DNA from: Opisthocomus hoazin
Taxonomy: Eukaryota > Chordata > Aves > Opisthocomiformes > Opisthocomidae
NCBI RefSeq assembly: GCF_030867145.1
Contig: NC_134417.1
Location: 5,991,577 to 6,055,576 of the forward strand
Direction of reading: 5' to 3'
Length of the DNA stretch: 64,000 nucleotides
Both the position numbers and the translations under genes were made by a program. Position 1 is the stretch's first letter. Each line of letters starts with the position of its first letter. The notes beneath the pieces were generated by a model, which saw only the letters and a program-made list of their open reading frames with translations, did no database searches and was not told the origin of the DNA. Shown here one piece after another: positions 44,601 to 59,600 of this stretch.

Positions 44601-47600
44601 CTGAAAGCAGGACGTGCTATATGGCGGGCAGATGGTGTCTCTGTCAGAAATACCTCTTGTCATTCCCATGGAAAGTGTTCAGAGCCATACAAACTGTAAG
44701 CGTTTGGGGAAAAAAAACCCTGTGGTTTTCACATACGTGGATGTGTCAGACTCGCACCAGGCAGGATTCAGTGGTAGATGGGATAAAGGTAGAAAGAGAG
44801 AGAGGGGTTCGTCAAGGGCACTTGGTCGAGAAGACTCCAGCGACAGCAGCATCAGGAGCCAGAGGTGTTTGAGTGAGGGCAGGGGTGAGGTATGGGGTGA
44901 TGGGTAGGGGAGGAGGAAAAGAAGCATTGCTTGCTGGGGAGAGACATCCAGAGCACCACAGCTCTTTCCAAGGATGTCTGTGAACTCTCTGGGCACCGTG
45001 ATCTGTCACTTTTTGGAGCTGGTTCGTAAGGATAGTCTTTTTTGGGCCTGTGTATTAACCTGAAGAAAGTTGTGTTGGTCTTGCGGAGTGGCTGACTGTG
45101 TAGGCAGGGTAACACCACCTGATCGTCTCACTTTTTAGCGACCGCCCCGTGGTTCTAAATGCGCAGGGCAGATGGTGTTAAACGAGTGATGAGTTATTCA
45201 GTGAGGGTCTGTGCTTGAATTAGTGACTTTCATTCAGATTTGCCTGTGAAATCAGAATGGGGTGTTTGCCTAACATTGAAATGTTCTGTTGGTCTGCTTT
45301 TCACAGGATCCTGTGATATAAAGGCACATGTATCCCTGCTTGGCAGGTAACAAACTAAGGTTTAGAGAATAAGGTAAAAAATACTCATGAATATTAGGCA
45401 GCTAGCTTTAACAATGAAAGATTTGATCTGGTCAATTTATTTACCGTACACAGCATTATTTAGCATTTAATGCGTTCGTAGTAGATCTCTTAGACCTTGA
45501 GCTGTGAGTTCTTGACAGTTCTGCAGCTCAGCCTCTCGGGAGACCTCGGGTTGTGCCCTCTGAGTACAAGGACCAGAATCAATAGCTGCCTGTGAGAACG
45601 GCTTAAGCTGTTTTTCCTGCATTGCAGGTGGTTATTTTACAGTGTTCATGAGACAGCACCTAATTGTTCACGGCAGCAACAAGATGCTTAAGCAGCGAGG
45701 ACAATCCTTTCTGTTCTTGCAGGTGGTCTTTTGTGGTTTTTTTTTTTATTTTTTTTGTAGACTACATACCTTTCAGCTGTGGAATTGGTCTTGTGGATAG
45801 CCTTCCTCATCACATGGCTCTGGCTCTTTTTAGAGATGGGTCTAGCCTGAATGCTAAATGAAACTTTAGTCCCATGGGGGGAAAAATACCATGTTATCAT
45901 GTAACTAAGAACTATGATAATACATACATACGGGGGGCAGACGGGACTAAATAAGAATTGCAGAAGAATCTTAAAGTCAGAAGTCCTACAATGTTTGTAC
46001 TGAGTTTGCAAACTTAGTATTTTTTGGCCTAGTTTCTTCTAAGTAATCATATTGAATGCCGTCTTCTGTTGGTTTTATATTTGTACTTGCTTAATTACAG
46101 AGTGAAATTAATTTAACACTTATGTGACTGCTTCTTACGTGTTCTAGAATTTCATTTGAAGCCAGTGTGCAGCTTACTGAAATGAGTTGTCTGATTATAA
46201 GATGCAAAATTCATGCAAAAATTATTATAGCAGAGGGTGGGTTGTTTGTTTATTTTTTTTAAATCATACTGCTGACTCACAGAGTGGTTGAGGCTGGCAA
46301 GGACCTCTGGAGATCATCTGGTCCAACCTCCTGCTCAAGCAGGGCCACCTCGAGCTGGTTGTCCAGCGCTGTGTCTGGAAGCTTTTGAACGTCTCCAAGG
46401 ATGGAGACTCCACCACCTCTGTGGGCAGCCTGTGCCAGTGCAAGGTCACCCTCACGGTAGAAGGGTTTTTCCTGATGTTCAGACAGACATGCCCATGTTT
46501 CAGTTAGTGCCTGTTGCTTCTGGTCCTGTCACTGGGCTCAAGTGAGAAGAGCCCGACTCCACTCTTTTTGCACCCACCTTCAGATATTTGTATATGTTGA
46601 AGAGATTCACCTGACTCCGCTCTTCTCCAGGCTGAACAGCCCCAGCTCTCTCAGCCTCTTCTCATAGGGGAGATGCTCTAGACCCTTTGATCATCTTTGT
46701 AGTCCTTTTTTGGACTCCATGTGGTAGCTCCATGTCTCTTGTTCTGGGGAGCCCAGCGCTGGACCCAGTACTCCACGTGTGGCCCCGCCAGGGCTGAGCA
46801 GAGCTGTGGTAAGTTATAGGCCAAATGCAGTTTTGTGGATTTTAGATGGAGACTAGACATCTCCTGCTTATTGCAGCAGTTGGTCAAGTGGTGTCTTATA
46901 CTGTGGAACAGCTTTCTTAATGCCACTATTTTGGGGAGTTAGCAACAGGAGTTCACGTCAAAAGCGCTTTATGGCGCTTGCGCTGTGTTTGTAGTGACTG
47001 GAAGTCCTCTTATTCCTTTGTCTGTTGCCTGGCTAGTTGTCCCTGTTGTGTGTAAAGGAGCTGAAAATCAGTGTGCTGGGATGAGCTGGATATTCAGATT
47101 ATTGAAAGGTGGAAGGATTTCTTGTGATTCTTGAAATGCTTCAGGGCCTTGTTAAAAGTTCACTTTTGCCTGTCTATGACAGCATCACTACCTAGAGCAT
47201 CACCAGTAAGCTAGTGCTGTGCTCTGAGTTTTGTTAGTAGCACCCAAGGTAAATTTCCATGTGAGTTGGGTAACTTGCAGGTGCTTGTACATGGTGCCTT
47301 TTTAGGAGAGAAAATACAGCAAAGAGCCTCTGTGTAGCTGCAGGAGGATGAATGAGAGGTCCACTGAAGAGCACCCTATTTTTTCGAACCCATTTGTGTG
47401 AGAAGCCCAAGGTCCTGAAGCAAAGGTCTGTGATATGTGACCTGCAGTTCAGAACTGGTTCTGTTCTAGACATGTTCTTCAGTCTTCGTTTTCTAGCTTT
47501 TAAGTGCCTGACTCCGAGGAGCGGAAGCATTTTGCATGTCGTATGCAAAAAAAAGTATTGTGTTGCTATGGTCCACATGCCTGTCCTTGCAGAATTGCAA

Positions 47601-50600
47601 AAACTTCCATGTTAATGCTTCACTTCACCATTCGAAAGGGACTTAAAGATTACTGTAGGGGCCACTGCTGGATGGAAGGCAAGCTTCTAATCTTGACAGA
47701 TGCCATGGACTGTAACAAAACTGAGTTGCTGGATATGGCCTGAAAATACTCTGGTACATTCCACTTAATTGGAAGTGCTGGTTTTAGGATAATTATTTTA
47801 TTACCTTCCCCTGTAAAACCCTTTAGTCTAACGATAGTCCACGATTAGTGCTTATTAGATGGTCTTTTTAGTGTTGCAGGCGAATGTCACTCTGCTCTGG
47901 AGAAACGGAGGGATTAAGGCTGGCAGGGCGTTTGGGGGGTGCGTGCAGCAACATCTGGCTGCTTGCAAGCTGCAGCAGGTTGTGACAAGTTACTTGCACT
48001 GCAGAGCTGAGCAATCTGTTTTCATTTTGGAGCCTTTCCGTGTGCTTGGATGCTTGTCCGTCTGATTTACCAAGTACCACGGTTCATGTCAATGTTGTCT
48101 TGAGGTTTATGAGAACAAGCTGCATTTGGGGATCCTCTGCCCTTTTCCATTCTATTACCTCACTTTTAATTTGCAAAGTTCAAATAGCATGTGGATAGCT
48201 GTTTCTCTGGAGATGCGTGTAGTCATATAAACTCTCTGCAACATTTGTAATGCTTGCAAACCAACAGAAGAATACACTTCTGGAAGCTTGAAATCGCCTG
48301 TGGAAGGCCTTTGGGAGTGATGCCAGTGGAGGCAGCTTCTAGCCCAGGTTAGGATTGCTTTGAAATAGTTTATTCTATGTGACTGCCCTTAAGAGGGAAG
48401 TCTTTGCAATACGTGAGTCCTTGTGTGTATTGGTCTACTCGGCATTGCTGAGATTGGTGGTTGATTTCCGCGGCCTGCTTTATTGCACCAGTTTATGTGT
48501 TGGGATTTTAAAAATGCTGGGGGCTCCCGCTGAATCCTACCCTGAGAAAGCAGATTGGCCGTTCAGGGGGACTGCATGGGCAGCGGGCAGCCTGGCTTCC
48601 TTGTGTGGCTCTGCGCTCAGCCCTAGGAGGAAGCAGCCATTTCGGCTCCCGAGAGGCCAAGGTCATTCTAGTGATAAATGCTTGTGGCTCTTGTAACGTT
48701 TGTATGTCAGGGACTTGGAAGAAATCTGACCTCTGAGACTGAAGGATAGCCTGATGAGGAGGGAAGAAAAAAATCCCAAAGCTGCGTTCCTCACTGCTGT
48801 GATTTTACACCTGTGTTCTCTTTGGCAGCATCCTATTTGTCACTGTTGATTGTTTGGCCTCTTTGAATACATGCTCTCTTTCTCCCTCCAGTTCGTGGAC
48901 AGAATGGGAACAAGAGAGAGGAAATGGAGGCAAAGAGCTCCCTGCATGCATGAGAAAAGACAGCAAGAAGGGTTCACGGTACTGGGAGGAAAGGCGGGGA
49001 CTGAACCTGGTCCTAAGCACCACCTGGCCAGAAGGAAATACAAGAAATAGGGATCATGCTCACAGGCATGAAAAATCCCAGGGTGGCATTTTCCAGAGAG
49101 TGGGAGCTGTGGAGGCCGCTATACTGTACATTCTGCTGTGTGGGCACTTCAAAAGATCAAGTATTTGGGGAAGTCTTGTGTTTTTCTCCTCCCCTTCTGC
49201 TATTCAGAATTGTGTTTGGATACTGGGAAAACTGAATTAATGAGACAAATTCCAAATGTTTCTTGGTTCATAGTTGTTCTGAGCTCTAGTGAAACAGGAG
49301 TGCTTGATGACTAATTCCTACCTGAAACTATGCAGACTGAAATATCACTGAGGCTTCAACTTTTCGTGCAGCAGAAGGGCCTTGAGTTAGGGCCTATTCC
49401 TCTAGTAACTTCATGTGCAGTATTAAAATCGTAGTTCAGGTCTCAGCTGTGCAAGCAAGGAGTGTGTAAAGGCTGAAGTGCATTTAATGAGATGTGTCTG
49501 ATGAATTGATTTTTTTCTCCCCTTTTTTCCCCCCTGAATGGCAGCAGCACCAGCCGATCCCATGTAAGAATGAATGCTAACACTCTCTGAAAATGCCTTG
49601 TGGCGGTACAAAGGGCGCGATGGTAGAGGCTTCAAATGCATTATTTCTCTTCCATCTCTGCTTTTGTCCTTCTTTCAAGCGGATAACTCGCATATTTGCA
49701 CTGACTGCTTTGGAGATCTGGGAGCAGAAGCAACAGCATGAAACTAATGTGATGCTTTAGAATTTTTCTGCCACTTACTGGGTGTTGAACAGCTGTAATT
49801 AAATTAACCAGTATATTGATTTCACCATGCTGCTTGGGAAGGATAAGAGCAGTAACATAAGCTTGAAAAGCTGCAGCCACTTGGAATATGTGATGCCAGC
49901 AGTACCAACAGTGAAGCTGAGCAGGTTGATAAACTGAAGATGGTTATCTTCTCCAAACTGTTTTAGCCTTTATGAAGCTAATTGGCCTTGTAGAGTAATT
50001 CATAATAAAGGAAAAAAAGACTGAAGCTCTGTGGCTTTCCTGAGTGCTGAGATTGCCACAGAAGCAAATAGACCTGTTTTAGTTTGCAGAGCTTGGTTTT
50101 GTGTTAAACAGTGAGTGTCACTGAGATGGAAGCCGTCCAAAGCGTCTCAACAGATGTGAAGGGCGCATTATCCCTTCAGCAGTCCTGTTGGTCACAGCTC
50201 TAGAAGCGTGTGTTTTGAGGCTGCGAAGTCCGATGCATTGAAGGAGGGGTGTCCGTGTGGTTTGGTGTCTTTTTTTTTTTGTTTGTTTACACTCTGTTGG
50301 GTACTTGTTACTGAAATAGTCGTGGCCACTGGCAGAGGTGCCGCTCTGAAGGTCACTTACAGTGTTGTACCTTATCATCTTGCCTACTGGGATAACTGAA
50401 TCAATATGTGGTTGCATTACTATAACTGAAAAAAAAATGGCATAACTTCTGTGGGTAGGTGACACTAAAATACTGCAAATGCACATTATTCAGGAGTCCA
50501 TATGATGTCTGACATACCTTGGTTAGGTGATTGAGTTTTGGCTGGGAAGATTACAGCAGTTCAGTTCAAAAGCTTTGTGATACTATTAAGCGTTTCATCT

Positions 50601-53600
50601 GAAGTTATTTTATTTCAAGGTATGTGCTCTTGGGCAACTGCGGTTCATGTGGATGGGACCTTTCTTTTTGTTTCCTATTCTCAGTGTTTACTTTTATTCT
50701 AATTCAAAAGGAACATCAAGCTTCATGTTACAATAATTGTGAGACATTTGCCATTACTAATAAGCTAAGTTTTTATTTCATAAATATACATAACTACTCC
50801 GTGTGCTAAGAATAAAGTTGTTTAATTTGCTCATTAAAGTTGGCTTTATATTTTTATGTTATAGATTTCCCTTTCAGTCACCTCCAACCCTGTACCCGCA
50901 CCATTTCTACTCCCATCTGTCCCATTTTCCCTTGCCTGCTGGCAGTAGGTCACTGGCACCAATTTTTCTCTGCCTTGAAGTATCCGTCTTGTGTATCTCT
51001 ACTGCATCTTTCCTTTGGAATCAGCCCTTCAGGTAACTCACCTGTACCGTTCTGGCTGTTAATAGCAAGGTGACTGCTGATTTTGTTGGGACTTCTACTA
51101 TTTTTTTTCTTTTCTTTTTTTTTTTTAAATGTTTCAAGTGGGCAAATTTAATTTAGAAGGTGTTCTCAGGAACAGAGCTTACTTGTGTTCTGCTCTGAGG
51201 TAAGGTATGTGATGTTGGTTTGGTGTCGTGTCCCCCCCCCCCCTCCCCGAAAGTGTCCTCTTCTAACCATTTTCACCACAGTCTTTATACCCTCCCTAAC
51301 AAAAGAATGAGGATTTTTCTGTAGGTGAGGGAGAGAAGAATAAGCAGCAGGCTGTTGAAATGTAATTGTTGATACTGTTCAGAGTCAAACAAAAGGGTAA
51401 GCGGTTGGGTCCTAGGAACAATGGATTGAGTTAAATATTGCAAAGTTCCTGATGCTTTCGCTTCAGCAAGTGCCATCTCCTGGGGGAAGCTTCTTCCTCT
51501 AGAAGGAAAGAAGTCTGCTCTCTGTGACTTTCAGAAAGGCCTTTCGGTGAGAAAAATCTTGTTTGCCTGTGGTGCCGAACTTGCAAATTCTATTGAACAA
51601 CATCAATAAGGTGAATTTTGGGTGATCGTCAGTGAAAATTCATGAGTATTTAATGAGAGCTCTCAGCTAGGAGTTTTGCCTCTTGTTTGCTAGATGTTGG
51701 GAAGCTTCCTGCTAGGGCGTCTTGGTTGGTTTTCAAGGATGCAATCATTGCCTTGAAGTTATGCTGAATATTTCTTCAAACTGAGTGCATTGCATATCGT
51801 ATTCCTTTTCCAGCTCGTGAAAAGTTAACTCTGCCCAGGTAACAAAGCCATTGGTGTGAAGAACCACAGTCTATATGCTCTCTGCTGCCACTGAGTAGTT
51901 AGGGTGAGCTTGCAAAACAGCGGTGCTGTTCGCAACAAGGCATCAGTCTCTGGTGAAGATGAGAATGGATTTAATTCTGGTGCCTCACCAATCAGTGTGT
52001 GATGTTAACAAGCTAATGTTAGAGCAATTCCACAAAGAGTTTGCATGTTTCAGTATGGTTTGGTGATGTGTCAAGCTGTGATTTTATTTCTAGTCTGTCT
52101 TCCACGCACTCAATACTGTGTGGTTTTTTTGTTGGTCCCCACCCCGGTCTATGGCACTGGATTATAAACACTTCTTTCTGGCACAGCATAGATTGAAGAT
52201 TAGAAAAGCGAGTTGGAGATCTCACCTATCTAGTGAGATAGGTGCGTGTAGGCACTGAAGAACTTCATGTAGAGGTAGGAAGTTGCCACCCAAAATGGGG
52301 GATTCTTTTGTCTTGGGTTTTTTTTTTTTTTTTTGTTTGTTTGTTTGTTTCTCTCTCAGTGTCAGGTGGGTGATGAGCAGAAGGACTATTCAACAGTCAG
52401 GGAAGAAATGTTTCTAAGCAAAGGGCAGATAGTGTTAGTGAGTATTGATGGATTTGTGCCTGCTGATTTGTCTTTCAAGCTTGACACTGAACAAGATCCT
52501 TTGACACTTTCTGGCATCTGTGTTATGAGAGTGAAAAGCTGTTTCTTCATCATCTCCATGTCGCTTAAGATTTAACTTTTTTTTCCTGTGATATTTTTCA
52601 TCAGTCATCTTTTCCAGAGACTCATGGCCTGTAAGACATTTAAAAGGAAGTATTTCAGCCCAAATTCCTGACCCACAGCTATAACTGGCAGACTGTAGCA
52701 TTGTGGAAAACTTAAGTAAAAATGCAAGTAGAAGGCTGATAATCTGTTACTTGTTTTATTAAAGGAAAGCTGTCTTTTATTGTTGTAAATAGTGGATATG
52801 TACAAATAGGATGTAAGTAGTTTTTTTATATATATGTACGTATATTCAGGTGCTTAGTATTACATTTCCAATAGTTTGCTATTTTCTAAATGAAATTGAG
52901 CGACGTGGATCAGTTTGTATTTGATTTCCTCATTTTTTTAACTCCGAGTTGTAGTTTCACCCCTGTGTAAGATGATTTTTAAAGTGAACTAATTAAATAC
53001 ATTCAGACTAAGAAGGCTTGCTCTGGGAAAGTGTTCTCTCTACCCTGGGGAAAAAAAAGATTTCAGCCGTCAAGAGCTGATTTTTAGTTCTTCAGCCATG
53101 TTTCCTTGTGCTTAAGACCAATGGTATGAAAACAGCAGATTTTTTTCCAGTCCATGTTTGCAGAACCTGTTGCAAAAGAAGGAAAGCTTAGGCTTTAAAG
53201 TCAGTGTTTCAGACTTATGGTGCACGTCTAACGAAAGGAAAATGGAAGGGGGAAAAAAATGGTATCTTTCTTCAACAGGGTAAGTTGTCCAGTGGGAGAA
53301 TCATTTGTGTTTATGGGGTAGGTTGTGGAGACTTGGGAAGTGGATGGTGGTGCGGGATGTTGAAGCTTGAGACTCGTACTCTTTCATGTGGATGTTCATC
53401 GTGGAGTGGAAGCTTCTGGTCTGGCAAGAGGGCTAACCCAGATGAACTACTTAGGATTGGAGGCATCGTTCTCTGGAGCACGTAAACCTGTGAAAAAATA
53501 GAAAATTTGTATAAAGATAATGACTTGTTTAACTGTGTAACTCTTCTCAATTAATGAATTTCAGTGGCTGAGAGTCAGGAGCAGGAGTTGCTTGCTGTGT

Positions 53601-56600
53601 GGGGGCTTTGGTGGTTTGACATCACGCTGCAGGGATTTCTCAGCTGCTTATGAAGAAACTCTTATGAATTACAGACTAGTATATTAAGAAAACAGGCACT
53701 AATTTCAGTCATTTCTGTACACAGACAGGAATCTACCAGAGGGCTGGGTGTGCAGCTGGGGCAGCCAATTATGGTCAGCTATTGTTACCAGATTGCTCTT
53801 AATGAAATAGTACATTTTGCAATATGAATTACTAGCGCTAGTCTAATAGCAATCTCATTTTACTCTTACATTGCACATTCATTTTCTGTCTCTTGATTTT
53901 AGACAAAATCTGCCAGAATTATGTTATGATGGTTTGAAGTAATTGAGTAATGATGTGTGACCCCAGGTAACAGACTCCTAAACACTGTCATAGTCTTTTA
54001 AGACGACTGTGTTATTACTAGTGTGTGTTGTAGGATAGATTTGCTCCGTAAGAATAAAAGCTAATTTTTGCCATGCTGATAGAGGCAAGATTCTTTTGTA
54101 TGTTGTGCTTAAAAAGAGGAACAAAAATCTTGAAGCTAGACTGCATTTTCACAAGGACGTTTTGAAAGAAGTGTTTTGTTAGGCTGCTAGACTGACATGA
54201 TCCAATTTTGTCATGAACACAAGGGCTGCCCAGCATTGTTTGCATTTGGGAAAGAAAATTGGCCTCTCCCCTTCCTTTCTGAGCTTCTTCAGATGTTTTG
54301 TTATGTTAAACAGTGCAAAGAATGACAGACTTTCTTTGTAGTGCTGCTTAAATTTACCTTTTTGTTTGTGTTCAACTTTAATTTATTCTTTCAAGTTCGT
54401 GCCCAAAGATGTGGAAGTTAATAATGAGATTTAGGGGTTGCCTGGGTAAGAGGGTGACATTTTTGTCTTGAAATCAAAGCAAATTACTGGTCTTACTGTT
54501 TTTACCTGGGTTGGTGTAGGTTAGTCAAGTCCAAATAATGAGAAACTAGATCCTTTAGTGCTGTGCGTTGTCTGCGTATGGACTTGTTTAAGGAGGCTTG
54601 CCAAAGCAGAACTGCAGCTGATGTTTTAAAACTGTTCATTGTTGATCACCAATATACTGCTTAAAACAGTAGAAGAATTTCTGAAAACCTTGTTTTCCTC
54701 CTCTGCAGTTTATGTAAACAAACAATTTTTTGGTATTTCTTTGTAAGGTTCTCTGCCGCTTTCTTTGTTTTACTCCTTTGCCTGGGAAATGATTATTGAA
54801 GAACTGCCCGTTTTCTCTAGCTGTTTGTAAGGTATCTGTGTTTTTCTTCTAGAGCCACCTGTTTTCTCCTCTTATCATTCCATATATGACATAAAATATT
54901 ACATACCAATTTGGGTTTGTTCCAGGATGATTGTGTACTTGCCCTACTTAGAGTCCAAGGTGGCGAAAGTGTTCAGCGCTTTAGGAGGAACCCGAAATGT
55001 TGCAGAGTTACATTTTTCTGTCCCCTTCCCCACCAGTCAGTAGGTTTTAGTGTGGCAGTTTACTAAGCATTGAAGTCTGAAACAACTGGGAAAACAAACC
55101 TTGTTTCTATCTTCTTTTCCTCAGCAAGCTGCTACATAGGCTGATTGCATCTTGCACTGCTACTGTGTTTGAAAGAGACTGACACATTTAAAAAAAGTAA
55201 AACATTGAGGTAACTGGTTTAGACTGTATGTTGACAGTGACATGCTTAATTTGATACTATTTTTTCAAAGCTATCTATGCCCGAAGCATGCTTTGAAAAA
55301 AAGCTTAGGCTATCTGGATAAGGTTAACAGTACTATTTTAGTGTAAGCGCCGTATAGTGCTACTGCAGTCTTGCCCTCCATATCAGGTGTTCCTGAGCAT
55401 CCTCACTAATTCAGGATGTTTGACTGAGGAGTGTTCCCCCACTTTTTTTTTTTCCTCCCTGCATGTTGTCAACTTGACTCCTTGAACTTGGCTTGCTGAA
55501 GGATTAACTAAGGAACATTGCAAGACAGTTGTAAGTATGCATGTCTGAAGAAAAAAGGTGAAATGCAGAATTAAGGCAATTCTGAGTTAGACTTAAACTG
55601 TCATGGTAATAGAGCCTAAAGTGTTTTCTGCAAGCTCCTTAATCATTTTTAATGTCTACTCGCGAGAGAGTAATAGCACATAGTCTGGAAATCTAAGCAG
55701 TGAGGAAGTACAATTTCATTGTGTTTAAAAACATGTGTAGATAACAAGGAGCAAAGTATCTGATAGAACAGAGGTGCCTCACAGCCAGTACTCGGTGAAC
55801 ATAACCTGTTCACCAAGGCTGATTGTTGTCCTTGTAATCTGAACTTGTGGGAAGAGAGGCATTGGATGTGGTCTGCCCAGCCTGTTTGCTGTGGTATCCT
55901 CATCCTCTGACTTTGGCAGTGCAGGGCTGTTGGAGCCTGGCAGGCTATGCCATGGTTTTTCTCGGTGAGAATTCAACCTGTGCAATCCATGTGGCATTGA
56001 GAAAAGCATACCGTACCTTGGCTAAACTCTGCAAGGCTGGAGTCCACCTGCTGTGGAGCTTTTCAGCACACACTGTGGTGCAACAATACCCGGGCAGTTT
56101 CTGTGGGTATGGGGATATTTTCTCTTCCTCAAAGTGGAAGACGCACGAAGCGGAGGAAGCCTAGGAATGCAGTGAGCAAAGCGATGGCAGCCTGCATTAC
56201 GAATATCAGATCACGCAACCGATGGGTGAGCTGTGGCCCTGGCTTTCACCATTGCTTGGGGCAGCGCCCTGCGCGCTTGCTTGCCTGGGTGGACCTTCCT
56301 AGTGCCCTGGCCTGCGGCTGGGATGTGGTGCAGCTTCTGTCAGCGCTGGGGGTCAGCTCCTGGGCACTTCGGCGTCGGACAGAACACACCTTCCTGCCTG
56401 GCTGCCTGCCTGGAGCGCAGCCAAGGTGCTTTCATTTTTTGGCTGGCAGGTTCAACTGCAATTTTTTGTGTGTTTTGCTGACCTGATTGAGGTAAATGAT
56501 ATAGACAGGGTGCTTCAGGAATGCAGGAAAAACTGGGGCTGGAAGGATGGTCTGGAAGCAAAACTGCTGTGGCGGGTTGGAGGTAGGGAGATGGGAGCTT

Positions 56601-59600
56601 GCTTGTGTGGTGTGTACACAGGTTCTTAGCTGCGTGTGGCAAATTGAATTTTGTCTGTAGTTTACTCATGGGAAAAGATGTGCTATGGAGGAAATGTTTT
56701 AATAATTTCCCGACTATATATCTATGGGTTTCCAGGGTGTGAGAAAAGCATTTATCCAGATTCCTAGAAGACAAAAAAAAAAACAAAACACTAGTGAGAA
56801 GCTATTGGAAGATGCTGTCTATTAGTTTAGGAAGTTTGTGATCCACAAACAACAGAAGCATAGAGGATCTGGTGGTAAAGTGTCACTGTGTATTCACTTT
56901 GGTTCTATATTCTTCCCTAGGCATTTTCTGTAGACCCCCGATAGAAACGGGGTGCTAAGCCAGGTCGTCTTCTGCCTTTTTTATGAGTTATTTTAGAGCT
57001 ACACTACAAAACCTCTTAAATTATTTTTATATGCCAGTCTTTTAGTCAGAGCATAATTTTTGAAGCAATAAAACTTGACATTGGTTCTCATGCTGCTCTT
57101 ACATGATGGTGTTGAAAATCATATAATGAGCATCGCCTGTTAGTGTGTGGCTTTTTGCATCAGTACAGGCATTAAAACATTAGTGATCTATATAATCAAA
57201 TTACTTAGTGTTGTACCACTGTTAAATCTTAAAGATTTGATTGCTCTTCTGTAGGGTAATTTGGTTTTGTACACTGTTAGATATTATGGTGTGTCAAGGT
57301 ATTTATGCTTGACATCTTCAGTTAGGATTGCCTTTTACATTACTCTTAAAAACTGGCCTTTATATAACAGGCAGTTTTATTGCTGTGTAGCCAGTTGATT
57401 TCTATGACTAGTTTCTCCAGAAAGTTTATCTTAGATCAAGGATTATTACCCTGAAGATCTCATGGTGTTACAAGTTCTGAAATGTTTCTTTGAACCTCTG
57501 ATCACTGTCGTGACCATTTATCAGCAAGTGAAGGTTTCTTTCATTACAAAAGCAGTAGAGTTTCATTGTTCCAATTGTTTCACCTGGTAATCCTTTTGTC
57601 CTCCTGGTTTTTTTTAATCATTTGTACTCACTGGGTTTGATTTGAGTACTTTCTTTAATAAGTTTATGCCCACAAAGCTTCCCACCTTCTTGATTGGATC
57701 TAATGGCAAGTATCTGGTAGTTGTGAGCTCTTCTTGAGGCTCCTTCCATGTTTTCTAAATCAGAGGTAAATTTCTAGTATAAACATGTACACATGTAAAA
57801 TTGTCTGGGCAGGCTGTTCTGGAAGTTTGCTGTTGCTTCATGTGTTTTCTAAGTTTTATTTTGTTTCAAGGTCTGTGTGTGTGTTTTTCCCCCTCCTCCA
57901 TATTTTACTGGTGGATATGCTTTTGCATTTGCCATTTATTATTGAGTGGAAATATGAACAATGTATATATAGTGTCTCAGGCTGATTACATTCAGCACTG
58001 AAGGCATCACCTGTACCTTCTTCTGTTCAAGATCTTGTTTGAGAGCATCTCTCCTTGGGAATACTCCATCCCGTTGATTTCTTTCATACATCTAGTCTCT
58101 GGGGTTCTCCCACTCGCCACCCCCTAGTATCTGTGATTATATACTCTTGGGTTTTGATCAAGTTTTAGGATGCTAATGAGCCAGCAGGGAGTAGACATGG
58201 TGAACAGCAACAAGAATGAAGAGGAATGTCTTGGCTGCATTTCTGTATCTTGTGAAAACAAGGTGGATTAAATCATGTTCTGGAATAAGAGAACGCTTAT
58301 CACTATGCACTGATCTGTGCCCGGTTTTGGCATTAAATGGGAGCAATTATTTCTCTCAAGCTAATTCTCCCTTTCTTCAAATACAGCTTGACTATGCAGT
58401 TCAATAGTTATCTTTTATTTTTTTTTTCTTTCTTAAAAAACCCACAACCTTTCATGATTCCCTAGATTCTTGGAATAACTTCAGGATGCCTTAAATGCTG
58501 TTGTCTTGGAGTCACAGCCTCTCCAGTTTTCTCGACTTTCTAGCCATAATAAAAATAGCTCTATTATTTATGTTCCCAATTGTACTGTGAATACTTTAAT
58601 TGAACTTGATTCCCTCTGCACAGATCATACTTGGAGCATGCACCTGTGTCTGATTTGCCCAGTTATTCTCTTAGCATGTCGATATATGGCTGAGCCTGGG
58701 TAGCGTTTAACTGGGAGTAATGGAAGAAAAGCTGTATGAGACAAGATGAAATGGTACTTATTACAAATACCGTATGTTTTTGTCCTGACAATATGGAGCT
58801 GGGATTAATTTTATGGCTGGAGGGAAGGGGGTTAACTTGTAATGCTTACTTTACCACTAATTGTTTATGACACTCAGGGCAAGCTGTAGGGTCCTACCCT
58901 GTATTCAGTGTGACCTTGGAATGTGTGCTGCAAACGATAATGGCAGCTTCAGTGTTTTTAATATCAGAGCATGCCGCTTATTTAGGAAAATGCACCTTAG
59001 TGCTCTGTAATAAATAGTTTTGTGGGTCTTTCAGTTCTCTAGGTTTATTAAAATGTTCAGAAAGCAAAAGTTAGCCATAAAATAGTAGTATTACTTGGTG
59101 TACAAATGTCATTCCTCCTCTCACCATGTGCTTTGTGTTATGATCTAATTACCTTGACGTTAATTTTGTAGTGCTAATGTGTCTCAGGCTCGAGCTATTC
59201 CAGGAAGAGTTACCTGAAATTGGCAAGCTGATAAACCAAAGCATTTTGTTTGGAGCGTGCACAGTTGTAAAAAGGAGCAAAACTGGAGCCGTGATTCCCA
59301 GAAGCAGGCAGGGATATATTCAGGAGAGTCTGTAATGACTCTCTTGGAGGACTGTACAAAATGTGAAGTTTCCTTTAATTACATTCCAACTTTTACCTGT
59401 TTATTAGACTGCGACATCTCTCTGAAATTGTTGCTTTGTAAGAATTTGAAGCATTCTTGTGAGTGTTGAGGTGCATGAGCAGTGATCCCCAAACCTGAAA
59501 CTGTATTTATTGACTCGAGGAAGTATTTGCTTAAACATTCAAATACAAATGGTACTGGTGGTAATGAGTTATTTGTTCTGGCGTGTTGCTGTAGGTCCTG

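Noticed and set aside
55847-56486. Overlapping open frames in RYK intron 1
   Set aside because: Several frames of 75-127 codons overlap in different registers, none resembles a known protein and no splice sites link them to RYK exons.
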